A stretch of DNA of 64,000 nt from Paracidovorax konjaci (GCF_900112675.1 NZ_FOMQ01000001.1:62001-126000); one strand, 5' to 3'; positions 24,617 to 34,745 are shown, numbered from the stretch's first letter. Numbers and translations: made by a program. Notes: generated from the sequence alone by a model not told the origin.

Positions 24617-27007
24617 TCAGTTGCGGAAGAGGTCCAGGATCCGGTTGCGCTCTTCCACGGGCGGCGGTGCCTGCGGCGCGGCCCCCGGCACCGCCGCCGG
24701 ATGGTCTTCCATGCCGACGCTGGCCACACCGGCATTGCGCGCGTATTCCTCGTAGAACCACTCGCCACCCACGTTCACCACGCCGGGCGGCACGGTGGGT
24801 TCGGCCACGGGCACGCCCTTCAGCGCGCGTTCCATGAAGCTGATCCAGATCGGCAGGCTGAGGCCTCCCCCGGTTTCGCGGCTGCCGAGGTTGCGCGGCG
24901 TGTCGTAGCCGATCCACGTCACGGCCGCGATGGTGGGCTGGAAGCCCGCGAACCAGGCATCCACGGCATCGTTGGTGGTGCCGGTCTTGCCGTAGATGTC
25001 GGAGCGCTTGAGCGTCGCCTGCGCGCGCGCGGCCGTGCCGGAGCGCGTCACTTCCTGCAGCAGGCTGTTCATCACGAAGGCGTTGCGGGGCTCGATGGCC
25101 CGCGGGTTGTCGGCCGTGGCGGGCGGCTGGAAGTCCGACAGGATCCGGCCCTTGTGGTCCGTCACGCGGCTGATGAGGTATGGATTCACGCGGTAGCCGC
25201 CATTGGCGAACACCGAGTAGGCCGACACCATCTGCATCGGCGTCACCGATCCGGCTCCGAGCGCCATCGTGAGGTAGGCCGGGTGCTTGTCCGCCTCGAA
25301 ACCGAACTTCGTGATCCATTCCTGCCCCGTCTTCGGTCCCACCGCCTGCAGGATGCGGATGGAGACGACGTTCTTCGACTTGGCGAGCGCGGTGCGCAGC
25401 GTCATCGGGCCGTCGTACTTGCCGTCGTAGTTCTTGGGCTCCCACGGCTGGCCGCCCGTCGTGCCGGCGCTGAAGAAAAGCGGGGCATCGTTCACCACGG
25501 TGGCCGGGGTGAAGCCCTTTTCGAGGGCTGCAGAGTAGATGAACGGCTTGAAGCTCGAACCCGGCTGGCGCCAAGCCTGGGTGACGTGGTTGAACTTGTT
25601 CTTGTCGAAATCGAAGCCGCCCACCAGCGCCTTGACGGCGCCCGAGCGCGGATCGACCGCCACGAAGGCGCCTTCGACTTCCGGCAGTTGGGTGATGTCC
25701 CAGGTTTTCTTGGGCGTCTGGATGATGCGGATCACCGCGCCGCGCCGGATCTTGATATTGGGCGGGGCCTTGTCGCTCAGGCCGGATTGCACGGGCTTCA
25801 GTCCGTCGCCCGTGATCTCGATGGGCTCGCCATTGGCGCGCGCCGCCACGATCTTCTTGGACGTCGCCTCCAGCACCACGGCCGACAGCACATCGCCGTT
25901 GTCCGGATGGGCGGCCAGGGTGTCGTCGATCACGTCCTCGGCCTCCTGGGCGTTGGTGGGCAGGGCGACGAACTTCTCGGGGCCGCGGTAGTGCTGGCGG
26001 CGCTCGTAATCCATGATGCCCTTGCGCAGGGCCTGGTAGGCGGCTTCCTGGTCCCCGGCATTGAGCGTGGTGTACACGTTCAGTCCACGGGTGTAGGCAT
26101 CGTTTCCGTACTGCGCGAAGATCAGCTGGCGTGCCATCTCGGCCACGTACTCCGCGTGGATGCGGGTGTTGTCCGGGCCGCCCGGACGGATCTTCAGGTC
26201 TTCCTGCTTGGCGGCGGCGGCTTCTTCGGCGGTGATGAATCCGTTCTCGACCATGCGGTCGATGATGTAGAGCTGTCGCACCCGGGCCCGCTTGGGGTTG
26301 CTGATCGGGTTGTACGCCGAGGGGGCCTTCGGCAGGCCCGCCAGCATGGCGGCTTCTGCGATGCTGATGGATTTCAGCGGCTTGCCGAAATAAGCCTCGG
26401 ACGCGGCGGCAAAACCGTAAGCCCGATTTCCCAGATAAATCTGGTTCATGTAAATCTCGAGAATCTGATTTTTGGTCAACAGATGCTCGAGTTTGAATGT
26501 TAGTAATATTTCGTAAATCTTTCGCGTAATTGTTTTCTCCGACGAAAGATAAACATTGCGTGCCACTTGCATCGTGATAGTAGAGGCGCCCTGGCTTTTC
26601 ACCCGGCCGAGGTTGGCGAGGGCCGCCCGCACCATGCCCTTGTAATCCACGCCCCCGTGCTGGAAGAACCGCGCGTCTTCAATGGCCAGCACCGCATTGG
26701 TCATGACCTTGGGGATCTCCTGGATGGGCGTCAGGTTGCGACGCTCTTCGCCGAATTCACCCAGCAGGGCGCCTTCCACGGAATACACGCGCAAAGGCAG
26801 CTTGGGCCGGTAGTCGGCGAGGTCCGAGATGTCCGGCAGGTTGGGGTATGCCACTGCGAGCGCAACGGCGATGGCCAGTCCCAGGCCCAGCGCGCCTGCA
26901 GCGGCGATCCCGAACAGCCAGGCAAAGCTCTTGATCAGCCAGCGCAGCCACGTCGGCCGGGAGGGGGTGGCCCGCGGCGCGGTCTTGTCGGGAGAGGAGG
27001 GCGGCAT
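24617..27007 (-). CDS. mrcA: Penicillin-binding protein 1A
   Basis: A 796-residue class A PBP with one N-terminal membrane anchor (about 28-50). The glycosyltransferase domain contains EDARFFQHGGVDYKGMVRA with the catalytic Glu. An OB-like insert follows, then a transpeptidase domain with SSFKP (nucleophile Ser) and KTGTTND. It polymerises and cross-links peptidoglycan. It is divergent from pilM, the standard proteobacterial arrangement. The last ~50 residues are Pro/Ala-rich. Confidence 0.97.
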   Translation of the reverse strand: MPPSSPDKTAPRATPSRPTWLRWLIKSFAWLFGIAAAGALGLGLAIAVALAVAYPNLPDISDLADYRPKLPLRVYSVEGALLGEFGEERRNLTPIQEIPKVMTNAVLAIEDARFFQHGGVDYKGMVRAALANLGRVKSQGASTITMQVARNVYLSSEKTITRKIYEILLTFKLEHLLTKNQILEIYMNQIYLGNRAYGFAAASEAYFGKPLKSISIAEAAMLAGLPKAPSAYNPISNPKRARVRQLYIIDRMVENGFITAEEAAAAKQEDLKIRPGGPDNTRIHAEYVAEMARQLIFAQYGNDAYTRGLNVYTTLNAGDQEAAYQALRKGIMDYERRQHYRGPEKFVALPTNAQEAEDVIDDTLAAHPDNGDVLSAVVLEATSKKIVAARANGEPIEITGDGLKPVQSGLSDKAPPNIKIRRGAVIRIIQTPKKTWDITQLPEVEGAFVAVDPRSGAVKALVGGFDFDKNKFNHVTQAWRQPGSSFKPFIYSAALEKGFTPATVVNDAPLFFSAGTTGGQPWEPKNYDGKYDGPMTLRTALAKSKNVVSIRILQAVGPKTGQEWITKFGFEADKHPAYLTMALGAGSVTPMQMVSAYSVFANGGYRVNPYLISRVTDHKGRILSDFQPPATADNPRAIEPRNAFVMNSLLQEVTRSGTAARAQATLKRSDIYGKTGTTNDAVDAWFAGFQPTIAAVTWIGYDTPRNLGSRETGGGLSLPIWISFMERALKGVPVAEPTVPPGVVNVGGEWFYEEYARNAGVASVGMEDHPAAVPGAAPQAPPPVEERNRILDLFRN

Positions 27008-27195
27008 ATCGGTCCAGTGGGAATCAACCGGGCATTATAAAAAATCGCCCATGGCGTGGCGTTTCCGCACGCTTACCGCTGTGCGGAAGGGCGGCGTTTG
27101 CACCCTTGGACAGCGCCTCTGGATAACCTCTGCCGCCACCGTGAATTCCGTCTGCTTTTGACAACGCAGCGCTGGTTACGGCGGGGTAAAACACT

Positions 27196-27224
27196 TTGCC
27201 GCTCTACAACCTTACTGCTAGCAT
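27196..27224 (+). promoter_or_regulatory. Candidate promoter of the pilMNOPQ operon
   Basis: TTGCCG (27196-27201), a 17-bp spacer and TAGCAT (27219-27224), in an AT-richer part of the 273-bp divergent spacer. It would give a leader of about 50 nt before the TTG start of pilM. Confidence 0.4.
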
Positions 27225-27280
27225 TCATGTGAAGTGTTAAGTTTTGTTGCGTCAATAAAGCGAGTTACAGGGGGCCAATC

Positions 27281-28360
27281 TTGATCTCTTTGGGATCTTT
27301 GTTCAGTCGCCAGGCTGCGCCACTGCTGGGCATCGACATCAGTTCTTCCAGCGTCAAGCTCGTGGAACTGGGGCGCGACAAGGCAGGGGGGCTGGTGCTG
27401 GAACGTTGCGCTATCGAGCCCCTGGAACGGGGTTGGATCAGCGACGGCAACATCGAGAAGTTCGATGAGGTCGCCGAGGCCTTGCGCCGGCTGGTGAAGA
27501 AGAGCGGCACGCGCACGAAGAACGTGGCGTTGGCATTGCCTCCTTCCGCGGTCATCACCAAGCGCATCACCCTGCCGGGCGGCATGTCCGAGCAGGAGCT
27601 GGAGGTGCAGGTCGAATCCGAGGCCAACCAGTACATCCCGTTCTCGCTGGACGAGGTGAGCCTGGATTTCTGCGTCATCGGCCCCAGCAAGAACGCCCCC
27701 GGCGATGTGGATGTGCTCATTGCCGCCTCGCGCCGCGAGAAGGTGCAGGACCGGCAGGGGTTGGCCGAAGCCGCGGGGTTGAAGCCGGTGGTCGTCGACA
27801 TCGAGTCGCACGCCTCCCGCCTGGCGGCCGGCAGGCTCATCGAAGCCTTGCCCAACCAGGGCACGGATGCATTGGTGGCCCTGTTCGAAGTGGGCGCCTT
27901 GACCACGAGCATGCAGGTCATCCGCAACGATGAAGTGCTGTACGACCGGGACCAGGCGTTCGGCGGCGCACAGTTGACCCAGCTCATCGTCCGGCAGTAC
28001 GGTTTTTCCGCGGAAGAGGCGGAGAGCAAGAAACGCAACGGAGACCTGCCCGAGGACTACCAGTCCGCGGTCCTGCGGCCGTTCGTGGAAAGCATGGCTC
28101 AGGAAATCGGGCGGGCATTGCAGTTCTTCTTCACCAGTACACCCTACAACCGGGTGGATCACATCATGCTTGCGGGAGGGTCGGCGCCATTGCCGGGCCT
28201 GACGGAGGCGGTCACCCAGCATTCGGGGTGTGCCTGCACGGCCGTCAATCCCTTTGAGGGCATGGAGATCGGAAGTTCCGTCCGCCTCAAGAAGATGGTG
28301 CGCGAAGCGCCGTCCTACCTCACCTCGTGTGGGCTCGCCATGCGGAGGTTCCTCCAGTGA
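27281..28360 (+). CDS. pilM: Type IV pilus inner-membrane platform protein PilM
   Basis: A 359-residue actin-like cytoplasmic ATP-binding protein that binds the PilN tail. Signatures are LLGIDISSSSVKLVELG (phosphate 1 region) and the C-terminal IMLAGGSAPLPGL loop. The start is TTG, preceded by AGGGGG at suitable distance, giving MISLGSLFSR as in other PilM proteins. It is the first gene of pilMNOPQ, overlapping pilN by 4 bp. Confidence 0.96.
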   Translation: MISLGSLFSRQAAPLLGIDISSSSVKLVELGRDKAGGLVLERCAIEPLERGWISDGNIEKFDEVAEALRRLVKKSGTRTKNVALALPPSAVITKRITLPGGMSEQELEVQVESEANQYIPFSLDEVSLDFCVIGPSKNAPGDVDVLIAASRREKVQDRQGLAEAAGLKPVVVDIESHASRLAAGRLIEALPNQGTDALVALFEVGALTTSMQVIRNDEVLYDRDQAFGGAQLTQLIVRQYGFSAEEAESKKRNGDLPEDYQSAVLRPFVESMAQEIGRALQFFFTSTPYNRVDHIMLAGGSAPLPGLTEAVTQHSGCACTAVNPFEGMEIGSSVRLKKMVREAPSYLTSCGLAMRRFLQ

Positions 28361-28983
28361 TTCTCATCAACCTGCTGCCCCACCGCGAGGCAGCCCGAAA
28401 GCGCCGGAAGGAAGCCTTCCAGGCGACGATGTTCGCTTCGTTCCTGATCGGCCTTGCCATCGCTGCAGGCATCTACTGGTGGTACCAGATGATGATCAGC
28501 GAGCAGCAGGGGCGCAACAGCTTCCTGCAATCCGAGATCAAGGTTCTGGAAAGCCAGATCAAGGAAATCGCCACCATCGAGGAAGAAATCGCCGCCTTGC
28601 GCGCGCGCCAGAAGGCGGTGGAGGATCTCCAGTCCGATCGCAACCTGCCGGTCCACCTGCTCACTGAGCTGGTCCAGCAGCTGCCGGACGGCGTCTACAT
28701 CACCAGCCTCAAGCAGGCGGACCAGGTCATCACCATGCAAGGCATGGCGCAGTCGAACGAGCGCGTCTCCGAAATGCTGCGTAACCTGGCCGAGAACACC
28801 CCGTGGTTCTCCAAGCCCGAACTGGTCGAGATCGTGGCGGCCAACGTGGCATTGACGCCCCGGGACCAGCGCCGTGTGGCTTCGTTCAATTTGCGCTTCC
28901 GCCTCATGCGGACCAGCGAAGCGCAAAAGGCCATGGACGGTGCCAGCGCACCCCACGGCGCACCGCGCGCGGCAGGGGGATGA
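28357..28983 (+). CDS. pilN: Pilus alignment protein PilN
   Basis: A 208-residue bitopic membrane protein starting at GTG, which overlaps the pilM stop (GTGA). The conserved INLLPHRE motif at the N-terminus docks into PilM. It is followed by a membrane helix (about 26-44), a coiled coil (IKVLESQIKEIATIEEEIAALR) and a periplasmic ferredoxin-like domain with YITSLKQ. It forms heterodimers with PilO. Confidence 0.95.
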   Translation: MILINLLPHREAARKRRKEAFQATMFASFLIGLAIAAGIYWWYQMMISEQQGRNSFLQSEIKVLESQIKEIATIEEEIAALRARQKAVEDLQSDRNLPVHLLTELVQQLPDGVYITSLKQADQVITMQGMAQSNERVSEMLRNLAENTPWFSKPELVEIVAANVALTPRDQRRVASFNLRFRLMRTSEAQKAMDGASAPHGAPRAAGG

Positions 28984-29666
28984 GCATGGCGAGCAGAAAA
29001 AAGACATCCGTTGACTTCGTCGCACTGCAGGGCAATCTGCAGCGCCAATTCAAGAATCTCGACGCCAAGGACCCCTCTCTCTGGCCACCGGTGCCCAAGC
29101 TGTTGCTGTGCGTGGTGATTGCCGTTGGTGTCGCAGCGTTTCTCTGGTTCTTCAAGATCAGTGAGTACCAGGACGAACTGGAGTCCGAGCGCAACAAGGA
29201 GGTGGCTCTTCGCGAGGACTACCAGAAGAAGCTGACCAAGGCCGTGAGCCTCGATGCGCTCAAGAAGCAGCGCGAGCAGGTGCAGCAGTATGTGATCCAG
29301 CTGGAAAAGCAACTGCCGAGCAAGGCCGAGATGGCCGCGCTGCTGTCCGACATCAACCAGGCGGGCCTCGGCCGCAGCCTGCAGTTCGAATTGTTCCGTC
29401 CGGGGCAGGTGGTCGCGAGGGACTACTACGCAGAGCTGCCGATTGCCATCCGGGTGACCGGCCGGTACCACGACATCGGGGCGTTCGCCTCGGATGTCGC
29501 CAACCTCTCGCGCATCGTGACGCTGAACAACATCTCGCTGTCGCCGTCTGGCGCCAAGGACGCAGCGGCCGGTACGCTCTCCATGGAGGCCACGGCACGG
29601 ACGTTCCGATATCTCGATCCTGAGGAAATTCAGGCCCAACGCCAAGCTGCCGGAGCGAAGAAATGA
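28980..29666 (+). CDS. pilO: Pilus alignment protein PilO
   Basis: A 228-residue partner of PilN with the same topology: an N-terminal cytoplasmic stretch, a membrane helix (KLLLCVVIAVGVAAFLWFF), a long coiled coil rich in Lys/Glu, then a periplasmic domain containing FRPGQVVARDYYAELPI. The ATG at 28980 overlaps the pilN stop; a second ATG two codons later is possible. It overlaps pilP by 4 bp. Confidence 0.95.
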   Translation: MSMASRKKTSVDFVALQGNLQRQFKNLDAKDPSLWPPVPKLLLCVVIAVGVAAFLWFFKISEYQDELESERNKEVALREDYQKKLTKAVSLDALKKQREQVQQYVIQLEKQLPSKAEMAALLSDINQAGLGRSLQFELFRPGQVVARDYYAELPIAIRVTGRYHDIGAFASDVANLSRIVTLNNISLSPSGAKDAAAGTLSMEATARTFRYLDPEEIQAQRQAAGAKK

Positions 29667-30208
29667 AGCGGCATCTTGTGTATGGCTTCGCAGTGCTGGC
29701 GGCGCTGGCGCTTCAGGGCTGCGGCTCGTCGAACGAGGATGAATTGCGCGAATGGATGTCCGGGTTGCGCGCCACGACCAAGCCGCGCATCACGCCCCTG
29801 AGCGAGCCCAAGAAATTCCAGCCCGAGAACTACAGGGCCGACGGGGCGACCGACCCTTTCAATCCACTCAAGCTGACCCAGGCCCTGCGACGGGACTCCG
29901 TGCAGGTGGCGGCCAACGCGACATTGATCGCTCCTGAGATGTCGCGCCGCAAGGAACCGCTGGAGGCCTTCCCGCTGGACACCATGTCCATGGTGGGAAG
30001 CCTGAACAAGGCCGGTGCACTGACTGCGTTGCTGAAGGTGGACAACCTGATCTATCAGGTACGGGCGGGCAATTACCTGGGGCAGAACTACGGAAAGATC
30101 ACGCAGATCACCGAGACGGCCATCCAGGTGCGTGAAATTGTTCAGGATGCAACGGGCGACTGGATAGAGCGTCCCGTGACGCTTGATCTCCAAGAGGGGA
30201 AGAAATGA
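29663..30208 (+). CDS. pilP: Pilus assembly lipoprotein PilP
   Basis: A 181-residue lipoprotein with lipobox ALQGC near residue 20, a flexible linker, and a periplasmic beta domain (from about residue 70) containing TMSMVGSLNKAG and YQVRAGNYLGQNYGKI, which interacts with PilQ. It connects the PilNO complex to the secretin. Confidence 0.95.
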   Translation: MKRHLVYGFAVLAALALQGCGSSNEDELREWMSGLRATTKPRITPLSEPKKFQPENYRADGATDPFNPLKLTQALRRDSVQVAANATLIAPEMSRRKEPLEAFPLDTMSMVGSLNKAGALTALLKVDNLIYQVRAGNYLGQNYGKITQITETAIQVREIVQDATGDWIERPVTLDLQEGKK

Positions 30209-32334
30209 TTCAAACGAAATGGTTCGGTTTTCGTTGCCGAGCGGTACTGGTCGCCGCGGCGGCAACCTTGTGCAGCACCTGGGTCCATGCGCAGGCAGCG
30301 ATCGAGTCCGTGCGGGGCGTCATGCAGGGCGGCACGGAACTGGTGCGCATCGAGCTCTCGCAGCCGCTCAGCACGCTGCCTTCCGGATTCGCCATCCAGG
30401 CACCCGCGCGGATCGCGCTCGATTTCCCCAACACCACGAACGGCACCGGCCAGTCCCTCGTCGAGGTGAACCAAGGCAACCTGAAGTCGGTGAACATCGT
30501 TCAGGCCGGGGACCGTTCGCGCGTGGTGCTCAATTTGAAGCAACCCACCTCCTACAAGGCGGAGATCCAGGGTTCTGCGCTGCTGGTGTCGCTGGATCCC
30601 GCGTCCACGGGCGCAGTGGCCCAGGCCGTGGCCCCGGTGGCGTTTGCCGAAAGCAGGAACACCGATGTGCTTCCTCTGCGGGATGTGGACTTCCGGCGCG
30701 CCACCGATGGCGCGGGCCGCATCATCGTGGCCTTGGCCAACAACCAGGTGGGCGTCGACCTCCGCAAGCAGGGCAACAACCTGACGGTGGAGTTCCTCAA
30801 GTCCTCCTTGCCCGAAGGGCTGCGCCGCCGCCTGGACGTCACCGATTTCGGGACCCCCGTGCGCATCGTGACCACCGCCCAGCAGGGCGAACGCGTCCGC
30901 ATGACGATCGAGCCGATCGGCGAATGGGAACACAGCGCCTACCAGAGCGACAACCAGTTCGTGGTCGAGGTCCGTCAGAAGAAGGTCGACCTGAACAAGC
31001 TGACGCAAGGCCCTGGTTTCAGCGGTGAAAAGCTTTCCCTGAATTTCCAGAACATCGAAGTGCGGTCCCTGCTGCAGGTGATCGCGGACTTCACGAACTT
31101 CAACATCGTGACGTCCGATACCGTGACGGGTGCATTGACGCTCCGGCTCAAGGATGTGCCGTGGGACCAGGCCCTGCAGATCATCATGGATGCCAAGGGC
31201 CTGGGCATGCGCAAGTCGGGGACGGTCCTGTGGATCGCGCCCAAAGACGAGATCGATGCCCGGACGAAGAAGGACTACGAAGCCGCGCTGGCCATCCAGA
31301 GGCTGGAGCCCCTGCGGACCCAGGCCTTCCAGCTGAACTATGCCAAGGCTGCCGACATGCTGACGCAGCTGGCCAACACCAGCGCGGGCTCCGGAACTTC
31401 CACGCGCTTTCTCTCCGAGCGCGGAAGCGCGATCGCCGAGCCCCGCACCAACCAGCTTTTCGTCACGGATACGCCGAGCAAGCTGGAAGAAGTGCGCCAA
31501 TTGCTGCTGACGCTCGACGTGGCCGTCAGGCAGGTGATGATCGAGGCGCGCATTGTCGAAGCGCGGGACACTTTTGGCCGTTCGCTGGGCGTGCGGCTGG
31601 GGGGCGCCGACCTGCGCGCCAACCGCGGTGGTGACGGCGGCTACAGCGTCGGTGGCAACAATCGGCTAGCGATCGGCACCAGCTACAGCAACGCCGTGGC
31701 GAGCAGCGGTGCCGGCGGCACGGTGGATACCAGTTCGTCGTTCGTGAACCTGCCTGCGGCACTCTCCACCGGCGGCAGCTTCGGCAACTTCGCGCTGACG
31801 CTGTTCAACTCTGCCGCCAACCGCTTTCTCACGCTGGAGTTGTCGGCCATGGAGGCCGATGGCCAGGGCAAAGTGGTGTCGAGCCCGCGCCTGATCACGG
31901 CCGACCAGACCAAAGCGCTGATCGAGCAGGGGACCGAGTATCCCTATTCGGTGACGGCTCCGAACGGCGCCACCACGGTCGCATTCAAGAAGGCCGTCCT
32001 GAAGCTGGAGGTCACGCCCCAGATCACGCCCGAGGGCAACATTATTCTTGACCTGGACGTGAACAAGGACAGCAAGGGTGAAACGACGACCCAGGGGGTC
32101 GCGATCGATACGAACCATATCAAGACGCAGGTTCTTGTGGAAAATGGCGGCACCGTGGTGATCGGCGGGATTTTCCGGTTGGAAGAGACCAACCAGGAAA
32201 ACAAGATTCCCGTACTGGGCGACGTCCCCGTGGTCGGGAATCTTTTCAAAAATAGGACCAAGGAATCCACCAAGCGTGAAATGCTGGTGTTTATCACCCC
32301 GAAAGTCATTTCGGACAAAGGTCCAGTTCGTTAA
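30205..32334 (+). CDS. pilQ: Type IV pilus secretin PilQ
   Basis: A 709-residue outer-membrane channel through which the pilus passes. It has a signal peptide, two N-terminal AMIN domains (about 30-130 and 145-245) that bind peptidoglycan, an STN/N0 domain (LNFQNIEVRSLLQVIADFTNFNIV), an N1 domain and a C-terminal secretin core with VMIEARIVEA and NGGTVVIGGI. A Gly/Ser-rich stretch (about 470-510) is probably a loop. It overlaps pilP by 4 bp. Confidence 0.96.
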   Translation: MIQTKWFGFRCRAVLVAAAATLCSTWVHAQAAIESVRGVMQGGTELVRIELSQPLSTLPSGFAIQAPARIALDFPNTTNGTGQSLVEVNQGNLKSVNIVQAGDRSRVVLNLKQPTSYKAEIQGSALLVSLDPASTGAVAQAVAPVAFAESRNTDVLPLRDVDFRRATDGAGRIIVALANNQVGVDLRKQGNNLTVEFLKSSLPEGLRRRLDVTDFGTPVRIVTTAQQGERVRMTIEPIGEWEHSAYQSDNQFVVEVRQKKVDLNKLTQGPGFSGEKLSLNFQNIEVRSLLQVIADFTNFNIVTSDTVTGALTLRLKDVPWDQALQIIMDAKGLGMRKSGTVLWIAPKDEIDARTKKDYEAALAIQRLEPLRTQAFQLNYAKAADMLTQLANTSAGSGTSTRFLSERGSAIAEPRTNQLFVTDTPSKLEEVRQLLLTLDVAVRQVMIEARIVEARDTFGRSLGVRLGGADLRANRGGDGGYSVGGNNRLAIGTSYSNAVASSGAGGTVDTSSSFVNLPAALSTGGSFGNFALTLFNSAANRFLTLELSAMEADGQGKVVSSPRLITADQTKALIEQGTEYPYSVTAPNGATTVAFKKAVLKLEVTPQITPEGNIILDLDVNKDSKGETTTQGVAIDTNHIKTQVLVENGGTVVIGGIFRLEETNQENKIPVLGDVPVVGNLFKNRTKESTKREMLVFITPKVISDKGPVR

Positions 32335-32355
32335 AAAATCAACTTGGGTGACAGA

Positions 32356-34203
32356 ATGAAATCATTGATCAAGGCCATCGCGTTATCGCTGGCCGCCACG
32401 CTCGTGGCGTGTGGTGGGGGTGGGGGAAGTGCCGGAGGCACCGATACGGGCGGCACGACGACGCCGGCGGTTGCATCCATCGAAGTCCTGACATCGGCCA
32501 CGGGGTTGGCCTCTGCGGACACGACCGGCGTCACCGTCACCGCTGTGGTGAAGGATGCCGCCAACAATTCGATCGCTTCCAGGGCCGTGTCTTTCAGCGC
32601 GAGCAGCGGCACGCTGACCAGCGTCGCGGCCTCGACAGGCACCGACGGGCGCGCCACGGCCGTCCTGACCGCAGGCAATGACCGCTCCAACCGCGACATC
32701 GTGGTCACGGTGACCTCCGGTTCCATCACCCAGAAGGCCACGATTCCGGTCACCGGCACCACGCTGACGGCTTCCGGCTCGACGTCCCTGCTGACCGGTG
32801 CATCCACGAGTTTCGCCGTCAGCCTCCGCGACAGCAGCGGCGTGGCGATCTCGGGCGCTGCGGTGACGGCGTCCTCCTCCCTGGGCAATGCCATCACGGC
32901 CAGCAGCACGAATACCGATGGCAATGGCTCGGTCACGCTGGCCTACTCTGCCACCCGCAGCGGCACGGACACGTTGACGATCCAGGGTGCAGGTGCCTCG
33001 CAGGCCCTCACGGTGAACGTCAGCAGCGTGAATTTCGCATTCACGTCGCCGGCCGCCAACACGGAAGTGGAAGTCAACAGCAGCCGTGCCGTGACGGTGC
33101 GGTACCTGTCCGGCGGCGTCGGCGTGGCCGGCAAGGCCGTGTCGTTCGGCACCACCCGCGGCACGGTTTCGCCTGCGCAGGCAGTGACCGATGCCAATGG
33201 CACGGCCACCGTGCAGGTGACTTCGCCGTCCGTCGGCGTGGCGACCGTGAGCGCCCGTGTGGACGACAGCGCGATCACCACCCTGCCTGTGAGCTTCGTG
33301 GCCTCCACGCCCGCGACCCTGGTGCTGCAGACCTCCTCGGCTGCCCTGGCTCCCAACAGCCCCGGTAGCTCGACCAACCAGGTGCAACTGCGTGCCACTG
33401 TGCGCGATGCCGCCGGCAATGCCGTCAAAGGCAAGACCGTCTTCTTCACGGCGGTGCAGGATCTGAGCGGTGGCTCCATCAAGACGGGTACCGCCGTGAC
33501 GGACGCCAACGGCCTTGCCACCGACGTGTTCGTGTCGGGTGCCACGTCGACGGCCGCCAATGGCGTGCAGATCCGTGCCACGGTGGCCAACACCAGCATC
33601 AGCGCCGTCTCGTCCCTGACGGTGAGCAGCCAGGCACTCTTCATCTCGATCGCTGCGAACAACACCATCGAGAAGCAGACCACCACCTACCGCAAGACGT
33701 TCTCCGTGCAGGTCACAGACGCCAATGGCGCACCGGTGGCCAACCAGAACGTGACGCTGTCCTACTGGGCTCCTGTCTTCGGCAAGGGCACCATGGATTA
33801 CGATGGGATCAACGGCGTCTGGACGAATGGCAACACAACCACGCTCACTCGCTCGGTGGGTTGCCTGAACGAAGACACCAACCGCAATGGCATTCTTGAT
33901 GCGGGTGAAGACCGTGACGGGAACGGCCGCCTGAGCCCGGGCCTGCCCGCGGCGATCGCGCCGGCATCGGTGACCACGGACGCTGTCGGTTCGGCCTCCT
34001 TCACGCTGACCTACGGCCAGCAATACGCCAACTGGATCCTGTTCGAACTGGCCGCCAAGGCGGTTGTCGCGGGCACCGAATCCAGCTCGTTCTTCAATTT
34101 CAGTGCCTCTGCCAGCGCGGACGACATGACCAGTGCGACGGTGCCCCCGGCATCGCGCGTCAGCCCCTTCGGCACGGCCCTCAATTGCGCGGACCCCAGC
34201 TGA
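32356..34203 (+). CDS. Ig-repeat (Big_1/invasin-like) lipoprotein
   Basis: A 615-residue predicted lipoprotein (LVACGGGGGSAGG, with a Gly-rich tether). It is followed by four to five tandem Ig-like domains of the bacterial invasin type, each with a V-x-F...GT...TDANGxATVxVTS pattern. The last segment has a calcium-loop-like DTNRNGILDAGEDRDGNG. It is exported and very rich in Thr/Ser/Ala. It sits between pilQ and aroK, normally adjacent genes, so it may be linked to pilus function or secreted adhesion; this is inference from position. The ATG at 32356 has GGGTGA upstream. Confidence 0.8.
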   Translation: MKSLIKAIALSLAATLVACGGGGGSAGGTDTGGTTTPAVASIEVLTSATGLASADTTGVTVTAVVKDAANNSIASRAVSFSASSGTLTSVAASTGTDGRATAVLTAGNDRSNRDIVVTVTSGSITQKATIPVTGTTLTASGSTSLLTGASTSFAVSLRDSSGVAISGAAVTASSSLGNAITASSTNTDGNGSVTLAYSATRSGTDTLTIQGAGASQALTVNVSSVNFAFTSPAANTEVEVNSSRAVTVRYLSGGVGVAGKAVSFGTTRGTVSPAQAVTDANGTATVQVTSPSVGVATVSARVDDSAITTLPVSFVASTPATLVLQTSSAALAPNSPGSSTNQVQLRATVRDAAGNAVKGKTVFFTAVQDLSGGSIKTGTAVTDANGLATDVFVSGATSTAANGVQIRATVANTSISAVSSLTVSSQALFISIAANNTIEKQTTTYRKTFSVQVTDANGAPVANQNVTLSYWAPVFGKGTMDYDGINGVWTNGNTTTLTRSVGCLNEDTNRNGILDAGEDRDGNGRLSPGLPAAIAPASVTTDAVGSASFTLTYGQQYANWILFELAAKAVVAGTESSSFFNFSASASADDMTSATVPPASRVSPFGTALNCADPS

Positions 34204-34745
34204 GCATCCACCTCATCGGCCTTCCAGGCTCGGGCAAATCCACCGTCGGGCGCCAGTTGGCCCGGCGGCTGGGGCTGCCCTTCATCGATTCGGACCACGT
34301 GATCGAGCAGCGCATCGGCGGCTCGATCCGTGGTTTTTTCGATCGTGAGGGAGAGGCCGCCTTCAGGGATCTGGAGGAGGAGGTCATCCGCGAGTTGACG
34401 GAGGAGAGCGAGGCGCGCGTGCTCGCGACGGGCGGGGGCGCGGTGATCCGCGCGGCCAACCGCGCGCGTCTGCGCGAGCGGGGAACGGTGGTGTACCTGA
34501 ATGCATCGCCCGAAGAAATCTTTCGCCATATCCGCCATGACCAGACCCGGCCGCTGCTGCAGGTGGCAGCGCCGCTGGACCGGTTGCGTGAACTGCAGCG
34601 CGAGCGGGATCCGCTGTACCGGGAGACGGCGCATTTCGTGGTGTCGCCGGGGCGGGGCAAGAACGTTGCCGCGCTGGTACAGCACATTGCAATGCAGATA
34701 GAACTGGCCGGGCCACCACACCCCCCGCCACCCACGGCGCCCTGA
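34185..34745 (+). CDS. aroK: Shikimate kinase
   Basis: A 186-residue kinase phosphorylating shikimate, with Walker A GLPGSGKST, the substrate motif DSDHVIE, GGGAV and the lid RPLLQ. The most likely start is a TTG at 34185, overlapping the Ig-repeat gene by 19 bp; a CTG at 34200 would also give a complete kinase. The C-terminal Pro-rich tail (GPPHPPPPTAP) is unusual and probably disordered. With aroB it forms the pil-aro chain. Confidence 0.94.
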   Translation: MRGPQLSIHLIGLPGSGKSTVGRQLARRLGLPFIDSDHVIEQRIGGSIRGFFDREGEAAFRDLEEEVIRELTEESEARVLATGGGAVIRAANRARLRERGTVVYLNASPEEIFRHIRHDQTRPLLQVAAPLDRLRELQRERDPLYRETAHFVVSPGRGKNVAALVQHIAMQIELAGPPHPPPPTAP

